Of a stretch of DNA of 64,000 bases, positions 39,780 to 52,130 are shown piece after piece; the stretch's first letter is position 1, and the number at the start of each line of letters is the position of its first letter. The stretch spans positions 979,524 to 1,043,523 of the forward strand of contig VXAI01000039.1 of assembly GCA_013399305.1 (NCBI GenBank), read 5' to 3'. This DNA comes from Rostratula benghalensis (lineage: Eukaryota; Chordata; Aves; Charadriiformes; Rostratulidae). The position numbers were made by a program, and so were the translations under genes. Under the pieces are notes generated by a model, which searched no databases, was not told the DNA's origin, and saw only the letters and a list, made by a program, of their open reading frames with translations.

Positions 39780-40967
39780 GCAGTCCAAGAGGGAAACACC
39801 TGTGACATGCCTCAAAGGAATTAGGTCATGCTCCTCTAAAAAGGTGATACAGTCACCAACCCAGCTGAAGTGCCTCTATACCAATGCACACAGCAGGGGC
39901 AGCAAGCAGGAGGATCTGGAAGCCACTGTGCAGCTAAAAAGCTATGATCTAATCACTGTCACCCACAAGGTGAAGGATCACACAACTAGAGTGCTGCAAT
40001 CAATGGCCAGAAACTGTTCAAAATGGACAGGCAAGGACACTAGAGTAGGGAGTTGCCCTCTATGTTAAAAAAAAAATAATAAAAGAAAGGATTGATTCCA
40101 TAGAGCTGCCTTTGAAAAACAGCAATGAACAGGTTGAGAGCTTATTGGTAAAAGTTAGGGGCCAGGTCAACAAAGGAAACCTTATGGCTGGTGTTTATTA
40201 CAGGCTGCTCAACCAAGGGGAGCTTGTTAATGAAGAGTTCTTACTTCAAGTCCAGAAAGCATCATGCTTGCAGGCTCTGATCCTGCTGGGGGACTTCAAT
40301 CACCCCGACATCTGCTGGAAAAGTAGCACAGCAAGGTGTAAGCAGTTCAGCCCACTCTTGGAGTGCACCGAGGATAATTTCTCAATCCATGTGATTAAGA
40401 TACAGCCAGAGAAGAAGCATTACTGGACCTGTTGCTTGCCAACACAGGTGAACTAATCAGGGATGTCAAGATTGGTGCAGGCAACAACAAAGGACCTCCT
40501 GGTCAAACTAAAACATAAGAAGGAAATGCACAGGCAATGGAACCAGGGACACATACCCTGAGAAGAATATAGGGATACCACCTGGATATGTAGGGATAGG
40601 ATCAGGAAAACTAAGGCACAGTTGGAGCTGAATTTGGCATGAGATTCAAATAATATAAAGGGCTTCTACAGGAACATTAGCTAGAAAAGGCAGATTAAAG
40701 AAAACATAGCTCCAGATCCTCCTGGAAGACATATGAAAACATACAGAATACAGTGAGCTGATCCAAGACATTAAGGGCAAATTGTACCTGACTAATTTAA
40801 TAGCATTCTAGAACATAGTGACAGCATCAGAGGAAGAGGTGTTCAAGCTCAGGTTGGATAGGGCTTTCAGCAACCTGGTCTAGTAAAAGCTATCCCTGCC
40901 CATGGCATGGGACTTGGACTTCACGACCCCTGAAGGTCCCTTCCAACCCAAACCTTTCTATGACTGT
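39780..40967 (+). mobile_element. CR1 LINE with endonuclease and linker remains, reverse transcriptase core deleted
   Basis: The plus-strand frames show a CR1 order: PTQLKCLYTNAHSRGSKQED near 39,855 (start of the APE-type endonuclease), VRGQVNKGNLMAGVYYRLLN and ILLGDFNHPDICW near 40,150-40,320 (the GDFN motif is an endonuclease catalytic block), then EYRDTT and KAQLELNLA near 40,570-40,640 (the linker before the reverse transcriptase). At about 40,790-40,840 it jumps to the 3' end, with CR1 tail sequence to cctttctatgactg. Roughly the whole reverse transcriptase domain is missing and there are several frameshifts. It is antisense to TNKS. The left edge is approximate. Confidence 0.88.
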
Positions 40968-42571
40968 AATCCTAGAGGCCAGCTCCTGGAGATACTCAGT
41001 TTTAAAGTTCATACAGACCCATGGTCTTAAATGCTTATTTCTAAGTAAAAGAAAACTACCTCTGGTAAAGAAATGGTACTTTGGCTAAATGTGACATAAT
41101 CTAGGTAAAATCATAGCACCTGTTGCATGTTTCTATCACCTTGTTAAGCAATGGAGGGCTTAGTTAAGCAGGGGGCATGCATATATGCTAGGAGACTATA
41201 CATGCAGTCAGCTTGGAATATGGCTCCTAGGAGAGGTACTTCCCATTTTATGGCTCACATGACCATTTGGTTCATCAAGGAGAGAGGATAGCCACCATCA
41301 AACATCTCACTTTCTTGACACAGATCTGCTCTTTGAAAGGCAAGTTCTCATGCATCCATACACTGCAGAATGTTCCTACAGTAACAGGATGCAGCCACCA
41401 AATTGTGCAGAGGCCCAGTAACACGTGAGATGGAAATGCTTAGAGGTCAGGCTTTCCTTCAGCTTAGGAGAGCAATGCATAGGAACAGGCTTCAAGGCAG
41501 CAATAAGAAATCAAAGTAGCAGCATGAAGAAGGCCTCCCATTACCAACTTTTGTGGTTTGAGTGGAGAAGCAGCACCTAGGCAAAAAGAATATTACAAAG
41601 CATCACTTTAAAAAGACTTTATCTTACATTTATGCAAACTCTAGTTTTTCAGAAAGACACTTTTGTCTCAGTCTTTTTTCATTGTTTGCCCCAGAAGTTA
41701 TTTTAACCTTTGCTCACTGAATTTTCAAGTTCTTCGCAAGACAGCCTACTCCTAGTCTATATATACATACCATAAATCTCACTTCCCAGTGCACTACAAA
41801 ATACCCCAATGTATTCTAGTATTGTTTGCACTAGGTGTTCCAGAGATCAGATTTACCTAGTCAAAGCAAGATAGGGAAAAAGCATCTGAACCAGACAACC
41901 CAAACCACAGGCATCATTGCAACAGTCAGAGCTCTTCCAGCAGGGCAAAATGTACCTTTTAAAAAGGTACCTCCTCCCTCAGTGACTGCCCACAACTGTT
42001 TCCCCATCTTAATTACGATTAGTTTTCTGTATGTAGGAAGCCCTACAAAATTGCTCCCTGGTATGCTAGTTCTGCCTACCAGTGATTAAATACTCAGAGA
42101 GAGAGAACAAGCAGAAAGTTCCAGAGGCTGTAGGCAGCACAGCAGGCTGGTAATATCCTTCTGCCCTCAGAGAAGCAGCGAGAGCTGGTAGATTGTTCAG
42201 CCTACATGAACAGCAAATTAAAGCCTTGATCTTGCCTGGCCTTAATGAGGAAAATATTCCCATTTCCTTTTTTGGATGGAATACTTTTCAAGTTAAAATT
42301 TTCCATTTCAGCTATCAATGAGAAAATAAAAGTCTATGCAGGTTATGCAGAATGCAGTCTTTCAGAGAACAACCTCAAAACCTTAGTGCCACTGTAGTGT
42401 TTTTCTTTGTTGGGTTTTTTTTGCATCATGCAAGAGATGGCTCTGTCATTCTAGAACACTCTTTGCAAGTGCACAGTCCACAACAAAAGTTGTATAGTGT
42501 AAAGGAGGCTTTAGGGCTTCCATAATGAACCTGAAACATGTAAGAACTCTAGAAGCTTCACTTAAGTTATC

Positions 42572-42615
42572 AAAAAAAAAAAAACCTGCATACCACCAAA
42601 AAAAAAAAAAAACCC
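42572..42615. repeat. Two A-runs separated by a short CA-rich spacer
   Basis: A12-13, then cctgcataccacc, then about 15 A and cccaacatcac. A slippage-prone tract with no element recognised upstream. Confidence 0.8.
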
Positions 42616-42730
42616 AACATCACTATCACAAACTTTGAGGTAACAAGCAATAAAAGACAGCAGAGTAACCTCTTATTTAATCCTACTTGTTTTCAACCAT
42701 GCCCACACACTCCTTTTTCACAGGAAAACA

Positions 42731-42890
42731 CGGAATCACAGAATGGTTGAGGTTTAAGGGATCTCTGTAGATCTCCTGGAACAACCCCTCTGTTTTAAGA
42801 ATGCTGGTGACTGGTCACCCTCACAGTAAAAAAAGTTTCCTGTTGCTTGGAGGGAACCTCTCATATTTCAGTTTGTGCCCATTTCACACA
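42731..42890 (-). mobile_element. CR1 LINE 3' fragment, the only sense copy in the window
   Basis: The plus strand reads cggaatcacagaatggttga, ggtttaagggatctctgtag, which is the reverse complement of a CR1 3' end. Then ggtcaccctcacagtaaaaa, and agtttgtgcccattt, from further inside the element. Between them near 42,795 the middle of the usual 3' region is missing, so there is an internal deletion of perhaps 150 bp. It is in the same direction as TNKS. Confidence 0.85.
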
Positions 42891-43790
42891 GGGGCTTAAG
42901 AATCTCACCTAAGTGTGTTCAAGCAGTCAACTGGAACAAAATATGTTATTAGTGTGCAAAATGGAACAGAATACCTTTTAACCAAAAAAGCTTTAAAAAC
43001 ACCCATAAACATTTAGCCTATTTTACATGACACAGGTAGAAGCCTCACTATGTCACAATTAAATCACACCACTTTTCTTTGCAAGCAACAATTACGCAAC
43101 TACATAGCTTAAGCATTTGTTTCAGTATGCTATTTATTGAACAGCTAGAAATCTTAACTGCTGCTCCACTGTCCAAGCAATTTATGTTTTCATCTATATC
43201 CCAAGCTGAAAGCTGCTTTAAGGACAAGTCTTCATTGCTTGGTCCCAATTTCACTTTTCTCTGAATAAATTCACCTTTCTACTTCGAATTTCATTCAAAT
43301 AAATGTCAGCTATAACCCAAATATCCCACTTGACAGATTAAGAGCCTTGCTTCCAGTGTCCTTGAAAAGCAAAAGCAGCCAAGGCAAATCAGGTCAACAA
43401 GTAACATTCTAAGAGGAAAAAGAACTCAGAGAGTTAAAAGAAACCAAAAACCAATTCCAGTCTCCTGCATATGCTAACCATTTCTTCCAGGTGAAGTTTG
43501 GGGGGGGGAAAAAATCCTGGCAGAAGTCAGGTGATAGACTTCACATGGAATTAGCTATGTGGCTATCAGAACACATTATTTGCCAGTGCACTAAAATCTA
43601 ACACTCAGGAAGCAACAAACTGAGGAGTCTTAAAAATTTCTTAGGATCTGTCCTGGATTAAGCATTTTGTTCTGAAAAGGTGCATGCACAATCAAAAACA
43701 ATTTATCTTTTTAGCACCAGAGGAGCACACATTAAAGAGATTCAAGCCCTAGCAGCAGCTCTCAACCCAACATTCACTGAGGTGAGCACA

Positions 43791-43838
43791 AGAAGGGAAA
43801 GAGGAAGGGGGGAAGAAAAGAAGAAAGAGAGAGAAAAA
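43791..43838. repeat. 48-bp pure purine tract
   Basis: From agaagggaaagaggaagggg to gagagagaaaaa with no pyrimidine on the plus strand. It has partial mirror symmetry and could form triplex DNA; no function is implied. Confidence 0.8.
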
Positions 43839-46800
43839 CCCCACCACAACAAAATCTACACACTCAACCACCAAAGCAACACAACTGTCACAACCTAAGC
43901 ACACAGCCTTTTCCAATGGTGAGCTTCAATGCCTACCAGCTTTCAACAGTACAGGAGTTGATGGTATCTGAGTCACACACCTTACAGAACTCACAGTAAC
44001 AATTTGACATGATTAAGAACTGGAAGTCTTAAGATTAAAGAAACCTCAACATGGCACGTAACAGATTTAGAGCTCGACTAACAATTGACTAGTTAGCAGC
44101 ACTACAGGTATCAGTCTCTGAAACCTCTCCCAGGAACTATCTGAGACCCCTTTATTATTTTTTAAAACAGTCACACAGCTTTCTGTTTTTAAGGGACAGG
44201 GCTATGCCCATTTGTTCTCCGGTGCCAGAACTGCTAACTGCCACCAGAACAGTGCAAGTCTTATCCTATTTAGCATTAGGTCCTTGACAAGCAAATACTC
44301 TACACTGCAAAAATTCCACAATCTGTCAGATAAGATATCATTGCTGTTGTGGGTCTCAACATCAGAGAAATGTGAATGCTAGATCAGTCTGAGTGGGTTT
44401 TTCTCCTGGATCACACCTGTGTCCTGCACCATCCTTGTACTACCCCAAACACGAAAATAAAAAGAATTTGTGGCAGCCAGTTCCTCCTGGCTCCCTTGTC
44501 ATACAAGGCCAGTATCCAATAGAACACGTAGGTCAAAAGCATAGTGCCTAACCAAGGAATTACTCAGTATTGCTTGCTTGGACAAGACATCAGCAAAACA
44601 TCAACACTACACATAGCAGCATGAACAGCAGGACACTTCAGCCTTTTCTAGAAACGAATAGCTTTGTCTAAGAAGTGTGGTGCATTTGTATAAACATGGA
44701 AAAGCAATGAATAACTGGAGCATGGAAGTCTATGTTCATCACAAGTCCTAGCTGCATAAAAAAATTGATGGGAAGACACAGAAAACAGGAAAGCACCCAG
44801 TATTTTCACTAGGCTTCAAGCACCTGTAGTTCATTTTGTATACATTGTTTATATTGCAGAAAGACCAAATCATTAGAAAATATCTTTGTTTACTATATGA
44901 CAAATATTTAATTGCCTGCACATTTTTATAAGCAAGACCTTTATATCCTACAGTAATACCTCAATCAATGCTCTCCATTAGACTCAGTAAACATCTGAGA
45001 ACTCAGCTAGAATTGGCCCCACTTATTTATGCCTTAACAGCTACTGGTATTACCTAGACATTGTTTTTAAACCACATATGAACTGCATTAAGACCACATG
45101 GTTCCTCTGAGAAGCTAAAAGTAGATATTGCTACAATAACTGGAAGCATAGTCCCATAAAATTATTTCTTAAAGATATTTAGAAAGCCACTATAAACTGA
45201 AATTGGACACCTGAAAGCAGTTTCATTGCCTGCAAGGGCATTATCTGTTCTATTATTCTGTTCTGGATAACATACAACTTCCTCTTCTCCTCCGTCTCAA
45301 TTTGCTAATAGTTAACATCAGTATTTTTGAAGTCCTTACTTCCCATAAACACCCCACAGCAAGTTTTCCAAGAGTGTTTTACATATTATAGTACAACCTC
45401 CTTTGCTGCAAGTAACCAGATTATGGTTTAATCAATACTTGTAAAGAAACATCATAATTTCTTGTCCTCCACAGATTCTGCTGCACCAAGCAAACAAACA
45501 AGGTAAAAAGAGTACTTATCTTGATGCTTGAATTTTAGGAAAGAAGAAATAGAACTGTGAAAAAGTCTGAAACCCACAGATAGGTTGTAACATATTAACT
45601 GTCAATACAGTTCAAATCTAACAGAAAGACAAACTGCCTCCACAATAAACCTCACAGAAGACAATCCTTCTCAACCTATTTTCAAGGAGTTGAATTTCAG
45701 CCATCTTTTAGCAATACAAATACCATAATATAAATAATACCCTTAAGGACTGTAAGCAGCACAGTAACATGACAAGTTTCACAAGACTTCAGCACCACTA
45801 GTTCCAGACATGAAAACAAGAAGTCATTTTATTGGCAAAATCCTCATACAAGTCTTCCTCACCTGAAGTAAGGCTCATTTTTACCCAATTTGTACAAAAC
45901 ATCATCCTCTCTGCTATCAAGTTTGCTGTCGATTTTGTCTCTCAAGAGGATTTCACCTCAGGATTAATCCAGCTCAATGCTTGGTCCTCTCACAAAAACT
46001 TTGTAGTAGGGCACTTCCACCTTGCATCAATGATACCCTCATTTCTAGGCTCCTAGCACGTAGAGACCTTTGTCAGGCACACGCAGTTGACTGACACTGC
46101 TCACAGATTTTCTTCATAAAGCATCAGTCATAGCTACGTGTGCACAGATGCAAAACGTCAGCATAAAGGATTCCCTGGAGCTTTTACAGCAAACAACACC
46201 ATCCCACTCTGGCACCTTTTCCTGTAACAATAGCTCCTGCAGACTGTACTACATCAACACACCTGCCTGCACACAGATGTCACCTACTGACAAGGTATCC
46301 TTTAGGTAGACAAATCGATAATCCAGTTCCTTCCTGTCCTTCTGCCAAAGTCCACCAGGGAGCACTGCAGTTGTATATGTCATGGTAGAGCATCCCAAAC
46401 CATTTTCTGTAATCACTTTTGACAAAAGCCCTGTTGTCTCACACTCCAGTCCATTGTTACTATGACAACAGTATAACAATGCTTCCAGATAACTAATGTA
46501 TGATTTCAGTCATGGGTTCCTCCACCCCCACCAGCTCACAGAAAAGACAGCCTTATTCTCAGGTCCCTTGCAATAAGGTTACCCTGAACTACAGACTTAC
46601 ACAGCGGGAAATGTAAGATTCAGCTCAAGAAGCTCTCATTTCTGTCATGAATACCAACATTTAGAAGCTGACAACTTCAACAAGCGGTTAGAGGACATGA
46701 AACTATTGAAACCACGATCAAGAACTCCAGTGAGAAAGCAAAAACATTCTTCCACTCCACCTAAACCATGGAAATTTTATCCTATGGTTGCTATCACGCA

Positions 46801-49800
46801 AGCTTCATTTGAGAAAGACCCCATGAAGAAACAGTGTAAGTACACTTAAGCATATTAGGTCTTTGAGCCACACAAAGTATGTATGCACAGGATTTAAAAC
46901 CATTTGCTACCCAAAGCAGCAGGGTTCCACATGCATGTTGTCACTCACAGAGTAGAAACAGTCCAAAAGAATTTATAACCTGAATAATCTGATGTCTTCT
47001 TCCACAAGAAGAGATATGGCTTTCATCAGTAAGAAACAGAGACAGGATTTTTATTTTGCAGATCTGGACAGATAACAGGTAGATGCTGTTAACCAGGACT
47101 GCTTTGCCTTGAGCATATCAAATCACAAGGTATCTTTGCTCTGTATGTCAATGTCAACTGGAACCAACAGACAGGTTGGTTCCACCCCCTGTAGGGATTA
47201 ATTTGTGTCCTTCTAATGGAATAAAACTTATCTTTCTGGTACACAAAAGCAGTCTAGAGTTCTTTACAGTGTCCTGCAGCTTAGGAAAGTTCAAGTACAA
47301 GTCATTGCATTCCCACTGCAGATTGTGAGTAGGTAGCAGCAGTAGTGCTCCAACGCTATAGCTCAAGAGTCAAAGTAAGAATATTAACAATATTTAAGAA
47401 TCTTCTGATATGAACAGCAGCAATAGTTAAACAGTTTACAATAAGTAGTTGAGAGTACTCACTTGACAGCATTTTCCACTGATTGTACAAACCTCCAAAT
47501 ACCAGATTCCTGGGATGCCTCTTGGAGTCTAAGCTTCCTTCTAGAACACCCGTTTTCAAAGAGAGTCTTAGGAAATTCAGTACATCTCTCCATCAAACAA
47601 TGTGCATAAGCAGCTCCCAATGTACCTCAATTACCAATATCCTCCTCTAATACTTACTAAGAAGCTACTAGTCTTCTTACAGGCTTCTGTCAATCCACCT
47701 GCTAAATCCACAGCCATTGTAATAATTTTTCGGTTAAGACAATAAAGCAGCTCCCCCTCACCCCACCCCATACCCTTAAACTGCACAATCTTACTCTTTT
47801 ATAGCACTTCCTGCGATATTTTTCAGGTAGTAAAATCAGACACAGCTCAAATTTTAGAGGAAGACAGTTCCTCTGCTTAGAAGGCAAAATAATTTAAGGT
47901 TTCTAAAATTCCCAAAAATATCACAAATAGTAATACTTTTGTTGTACATGCCTTCTTTGCAAGGTGATCGAGCAGTTCAGTGATTGGACAAATTACCATT
48001 TCTACAATTCCTTTAAGGTTTAGTGTGCACTAGTTCTATCCATAAAGTGCCCTTCATAAATGTTTGTGGTTTCAGGTTTTAGGTTTTTTTAATCCTGACA
48101 AAAGGCGCCACATCATATTGCCTCCATGCATTTCAGTCTGAAGATATGCAATAGCAGAAGGTAGTAGCTAATGAATTTTTCTCCTTCCCCAGTCACGAGG
48201 AAGCAGAGCAGGATGAGCAATGTTTTGATATGTTAACAGAGACACTCATTTAAACAGTGATCCCTAATGCCAAGGGCAGGAGCTGGACATTAGAAAACCT
48301 GCTAGCTTCAAGTTCTAATTTGCTTGCTTGCTCTAATCTTTCAAGTGCAAAAAGGACAATGGAAAAAAAAAAAAAATCAACTTCCACAGAAGTTCTCTCA
48401 TCAATTAGAGAGACAAATACCCCTTGACATTGCCATTAGAGATTGCTTCATAGTGCCTTAGCACGGCATGGACTAAAAGTAATTTTAAAAGAACTTTTAC
48501 AGTTTCATACAGCATTGAAGGGTGCTTTTCAGTAACTAGATTTTTTTATTTCCCTAAAATCGCCAAAGTACCCTGCATGTTCAGATCTATAAATCATGGT
48601 ATCACCATAGAAGATGCTCAGGATTTGCATAATTGCAAAAGATGCCCTTAAAGATTAGGCAGATGTATGACACCAGAGATCACTTTTAGGCTAGCAGTCC
48701 TGTTGTTCTCACAACACCAAACTAGAGATCCACCTAAAGAAAGAAAGAAATAAAAAAACAAAAAACCAAAGAGCAGATTCTGCAGAAACACAAACAGTGG
48801 GGGACAAAGCAAGTCCAGACATACCACATAAGCTAACCTTCCATACAGTTGTTTTCAGCACACACACCCCTTTTTTCCTTTTTTTTTAAAAAAATTATTT
48901 ATTTTAAACAAAAAAACCCTGTGTATTGCACGAACACACAGTTTTAAAGGAGCTGCTACCACCACTCAGGAAATACCTTGGAGCTACTCTCATTCAGTGC
49001 TCAGCAACCAGAAAACCAAAACAGAAAGAACATTAAGTTACCCTATAAATCTACTATACCGTTTTGATGTCTGTACTCCCATACCAACCCTTCACCCTTT
49101 AAAAAGAAAGGAAAAAAAAAAAACAAACCCTGACAGAAGCACCAGAACATTCAGAATAACATGCCAGAAGACTACATTTTACAGCTTGGAAAAGGAATAT
49201 TTGTGGAAAGAAAAGATTGAGACCTATAAAATCACAAAGGATAGGCAAAGTGCAAATAGAAAGAACTTCTATGTTTCACAGAAAAGTCCTGAATTTTGCA
49301 ATAAAAGTCATAAAAAATGTTTAAAGAAAAGGAAGGGTTGTTTTCATCTGGCAAGCCTGTTAAAAAGATAAAATTCTCTTGGCTTTGAAGAGATGTTCTG
49401 TGACAAAAGTATAGCAGCATTTAATAAGCTATTAGATCTATGTTTCAAGAATTTTGTGTACCAATGGCTACGCACAGTCCAGATGCAGCCTCTACTTTAT
49501 CAAGTTCCTAAATTGCTGAGGGCCATAAGAAAGAAGGATACACTCAAATCATTCCGTTTCCGAGCATCTGCTACACGTCATTGTTGGAGAAAAGTGAGTT
49601 ACATGGATGCACCTTTGGTCTGACTGCAGTAGCCATTTTCAGATGAAGAACTAGACCATCTTTTCTCCACAGCCTGACCTGCAGAACAGTTGCTACCCTG
49701 ACTTTCCACATTCCTCCAAACACACTTCACTATTCATTTATTATGCCATGTGCAAACACAACACTGAGGAAGAAAGCCGCTTTTCATTAGCTCTGAAGCA

Positions 49801-49835
49801 GTCCACAGACAAAGAAAATGCATCTTCCTGACAGA

Positions 49836-50041
49836 TAAAGCAATCCTAGAAGCCATAAATACCACAGAACGCTCTCTCTAAATTGGTTTTAATGCTTCAA
49901 TACATTTAGTCCAAAAAATTGATTACGTATAGCTAACAACACTTTCAAATAGATGCAATTACTTAGCAACTACGCAAATCCATAGTGACTAAATGTATTG
50001 TAAGAGATGGTCAGCAAACCAGCTGAGCACTGGTTACCATC
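49836..50041 (+). repeat. Left arm of a 206-bp inverted repeat in intron 2
   Basis: This arm runs from taaagcaatcctagaagcca to actggttaccatc. Its reverse complement recurs at 51,471-51,675 with about 13 substitutions and one 1-bp gap (about 93% identity). Both ends of the match are sharp. Inside the arm, caatacatttagtc and its reverse complement gactaaatgtattg are about 90 bp apart, giving a smaller hairpin. No tRNA-like boxes or CR1/LTR similarity are seen. Confidence 0.93.
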
Positions 50042-50651
50042 TTCAATGATCTCCTACACTTCCAGACCCAGAACACAAAAGCAACTGCCCCCTAGAAGAG
50101 TCACAGTCCATATTCCTTCCCAACTCAGCACACTTGCATTCTGCCCCTTTAAGTCCCTACACTGTCACATGCAACCAGTAAATCAGAAGTACAAGGAATC
50201 GTGTCAGTCATTTGCTACCTTAGTTTTGTGCGTAGTCTGGCAAGTTTTTATCAGTTCATCTACACTTTGTATTTGTGGGAAGATAACAAAAGATTGGTGG
50301 GGAGGACTGTAAACGTGCTCAAATGACTCACGTGTGGCCTGCTGGAAAACACATATATCACACTAATTGTTTGGTTTTGGTCACACACAAATTCAAGTTA
50401 CTGACTGGAATTAAGCTTACTTTTTGATTCACAATTGTCACCATAGACTGTTACTGGGACCTATTGTATCAATGGATCCCTTCCCACAGTACTGCACTAT
50501 ACTCAGCAACTTCTGCGGAATATTCTCGATACGTTTTACCATGCACACAGAGATTAAATTAATCTACTCCATCATATTCCTTGGAAAAAAGGCAGACAAA
50601 AAAAGTAACTGCATTTTGGGGGTTCCTCCACTCTGGTTGGTTTTTTTTGTG

Positions 50652-50700
50652 GGTTGGGTTTTGCTTGTTTGGTTGGGTTTTGCTTGTTTGGTTGGGTTTT
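50652..50700. repeat. GT-rich 19-bp tandem repeat, 2.6 copies
   Basis: The unit ggttgggttttgcttgttt occurs twice in full (50,652-50,670; 50,671-50,689) and once in part. It lies in the spacer of the inverted repeat. The overlapping ORFs rich in Trp, Phe and Gly are products of it. Confidence 0.92.
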
Positions 50701-51470
50701 TTTACCTTTCTTAAATGTAATTACATAAGTATTACAATAAAGCTAATGTTTAGAACTTGTCCTGTAAGTTTTGCAGCTGCCTCTGTAGAAGTTTTATGCA
50801 GCAAGCCTTTCAGCAAATAGACATTATCTGAAATTCTGAAAATTCTGTCTTATCTTGATAACATACAGCACAATTCTGATGCTCGTAATCTTAACTGAGG
50901 TTCCAAAAGGAAAAATAAAAAATAAAAAATCAAATTCCCTTTTCATGCTTGATAAAAAGCACAACAGTGAGCAGACCGTTTTATTCAAGTTAGTAGATGC
51001 AAGAACCACCAGAATTGATAAATAAGTTTAAAGAATTGATCTGAGTGTAAAAAAAAAAAGTTCCCACTTGGAAAAGAAAGCAATACAAAGTACACTGAGA
51101 AGAAATGTAAAAGTTAAAAACATCCTGACTGAAAAGCTCTTTATATGTTCTAGATATATTTAAAATGATTTAAGTGTTCCATTTCATTTAAAATTGCTTC
51201 GGCTCTGCTACAGCACGCACAGTGAAGATATATAAACACTGTGAACAAGAGGGTGCTGTAACTTGTATTTGAAAGCTCTGAAAGACTAATGAGATGTTTC
51301 CCCATGCAGTACAGAATGGAAGGTTAGCCATCTTCCTAACTGCTAAGCCAACAGAGCGGCCCAAAAGCAAAAATGGTACCTAGTAAAGCTAATTTCCTTG
51401 AGTGATGAAGACAGACAAACTTCCATATTCAATTGAACCTTGTAATTTAACAGACGAGGAGACTTTACTG

Positions 51471-51675
51471 GATGGTAACCAGCGCTCCATTGGTTTGCTG
51501 ACCATCTCTTACAATACATTTAGTCACTATGGATTTGCTTAGTTGCTAAGTAATTGAACCTATTTGAAAGTGTTGTTAGCTATACGTAATCAATTTTTGA
51601 ACTAAATGTATTGAAGTGTTAAAACCAAGTTAGAGATAGTGTTCTGTGGTATTTATGGCTTCTAGGATTGCTTTA
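51471..51675 (-). repeat. Right arm of the 206-bp inverted repeat, 231 nt past the exon 2 donor
   Basis: This is the reverse complement of 49,836-50,041, separated from it by 1,429 bp of spacer without a recognisable transposase. The outer ends read TA-AAGCAATCC and GGATTGCTT-TA, so a TA duplication like that of Tc1/mariner-type transposons is possible but not proven. In the TNKS pre-mRNA this arm comes first, 231 nt after exon 2. Confidence 0.93.
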
Positions 51676-51905
51676 CCCAACCTCCCCAGGTTATTTTCTG
51701 AGAAGCAAGTTAAGCAAAGTCTGCATTATATACCATAAAAACCTTGGTCTTAAATGACTATCTCTATACCTACCTGCTTGTTTAAAAGAAGTTTGCTTTT
51801 AAGAACAAGCAATCTCTTTCATCTTAAGTCCAACACATTAACAATGACAATTGCACAAAACATATCTGGTACAGTTTCAGTATAAGAAACAAACAAAACA
51901 CTTAC

Positions 51906-52130
51906 CAATACACACATCTATCTTCCCCTTGATAGCAGCTTCATGCAAAGGAGTGTAGTTCCAATTGTCTCTAGCATTTGGGTCTGCCCCTTGGCACAGT
52001 AACAGACTAACCACTTCTGCATGACCAAAAGAGCAGGCGTTGTGAAGGGGTATCAACCCTCCATCGTCACGAGCGTGGACATTGGCTCCTGTCTGTAGCA
52101 AGTGCTCTACAACATCCTTCCTTCCAAAAC
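51906..52130 (-). CDS. TNKS: TNKS exon 2: ankyrin repeats of cluster 1
   Basis: The exon is 225 nt long, phase 1 to phase 1, and codes for residues 166-240. The acceptor is a pyrimidine-rich tract ending cttacag at 52,131; the first bases, GT, complete the glycine split from exon 1 and run into [12 protein letters not shown]. Two ankyrin units are visible: [20 protein letters not shown] with [12 protein letters not shown], and [20 protein letters not shown] with KGKIDVCI. Each shows the TPLH/IPLH turn, the paired helices and the GADPN-type loop. In tankyrases, ankyrin clusters bind short RxxxxG-type peptides in partners such as axin and TRF1; cluster 1 is one of those that bind. The donor is ATTG|GTAAGT at 51,906/51,905, close to consensus. 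The ORF running past the donor into GKCFVCFLY is intronic read-through. An inverted repeat begins 231 nt downstream of this donor. Confidence 0.97.

Larger units (their letters stand above)
32600..51905 (-). other. TNKS: TNKS intron 2 (19.3 kb)
   Basis: Bounded by the donor GTAAGT at 51,905 and the acceptor ctgcacag at 32,600. It contains the 206-bp inverted repeat (49,836-51,675), CR1 remains at 37,612-37,764, 39,780-40,967 and 42,731-42,890, a TA/CA microsatellite (39,012-39,066), a purine tract (43,791-43,838) and a GT-rich minisatellite (50,652-50,700). I see no gene in the remaining stretches, including 32,770-37,600, 37,770-39,000 and 43,850-49,830; the ORFs there lack domain motifs or conserved-looking composition. 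Confidence 0.9.

Noticed and set aside
41950..41970. Palindrome gtaccttttaaaaaggtac
   Set aside because: A 9-bp stem in AT-rich DNA with no U-tract or gene end nearby; expected by chance at this scale.
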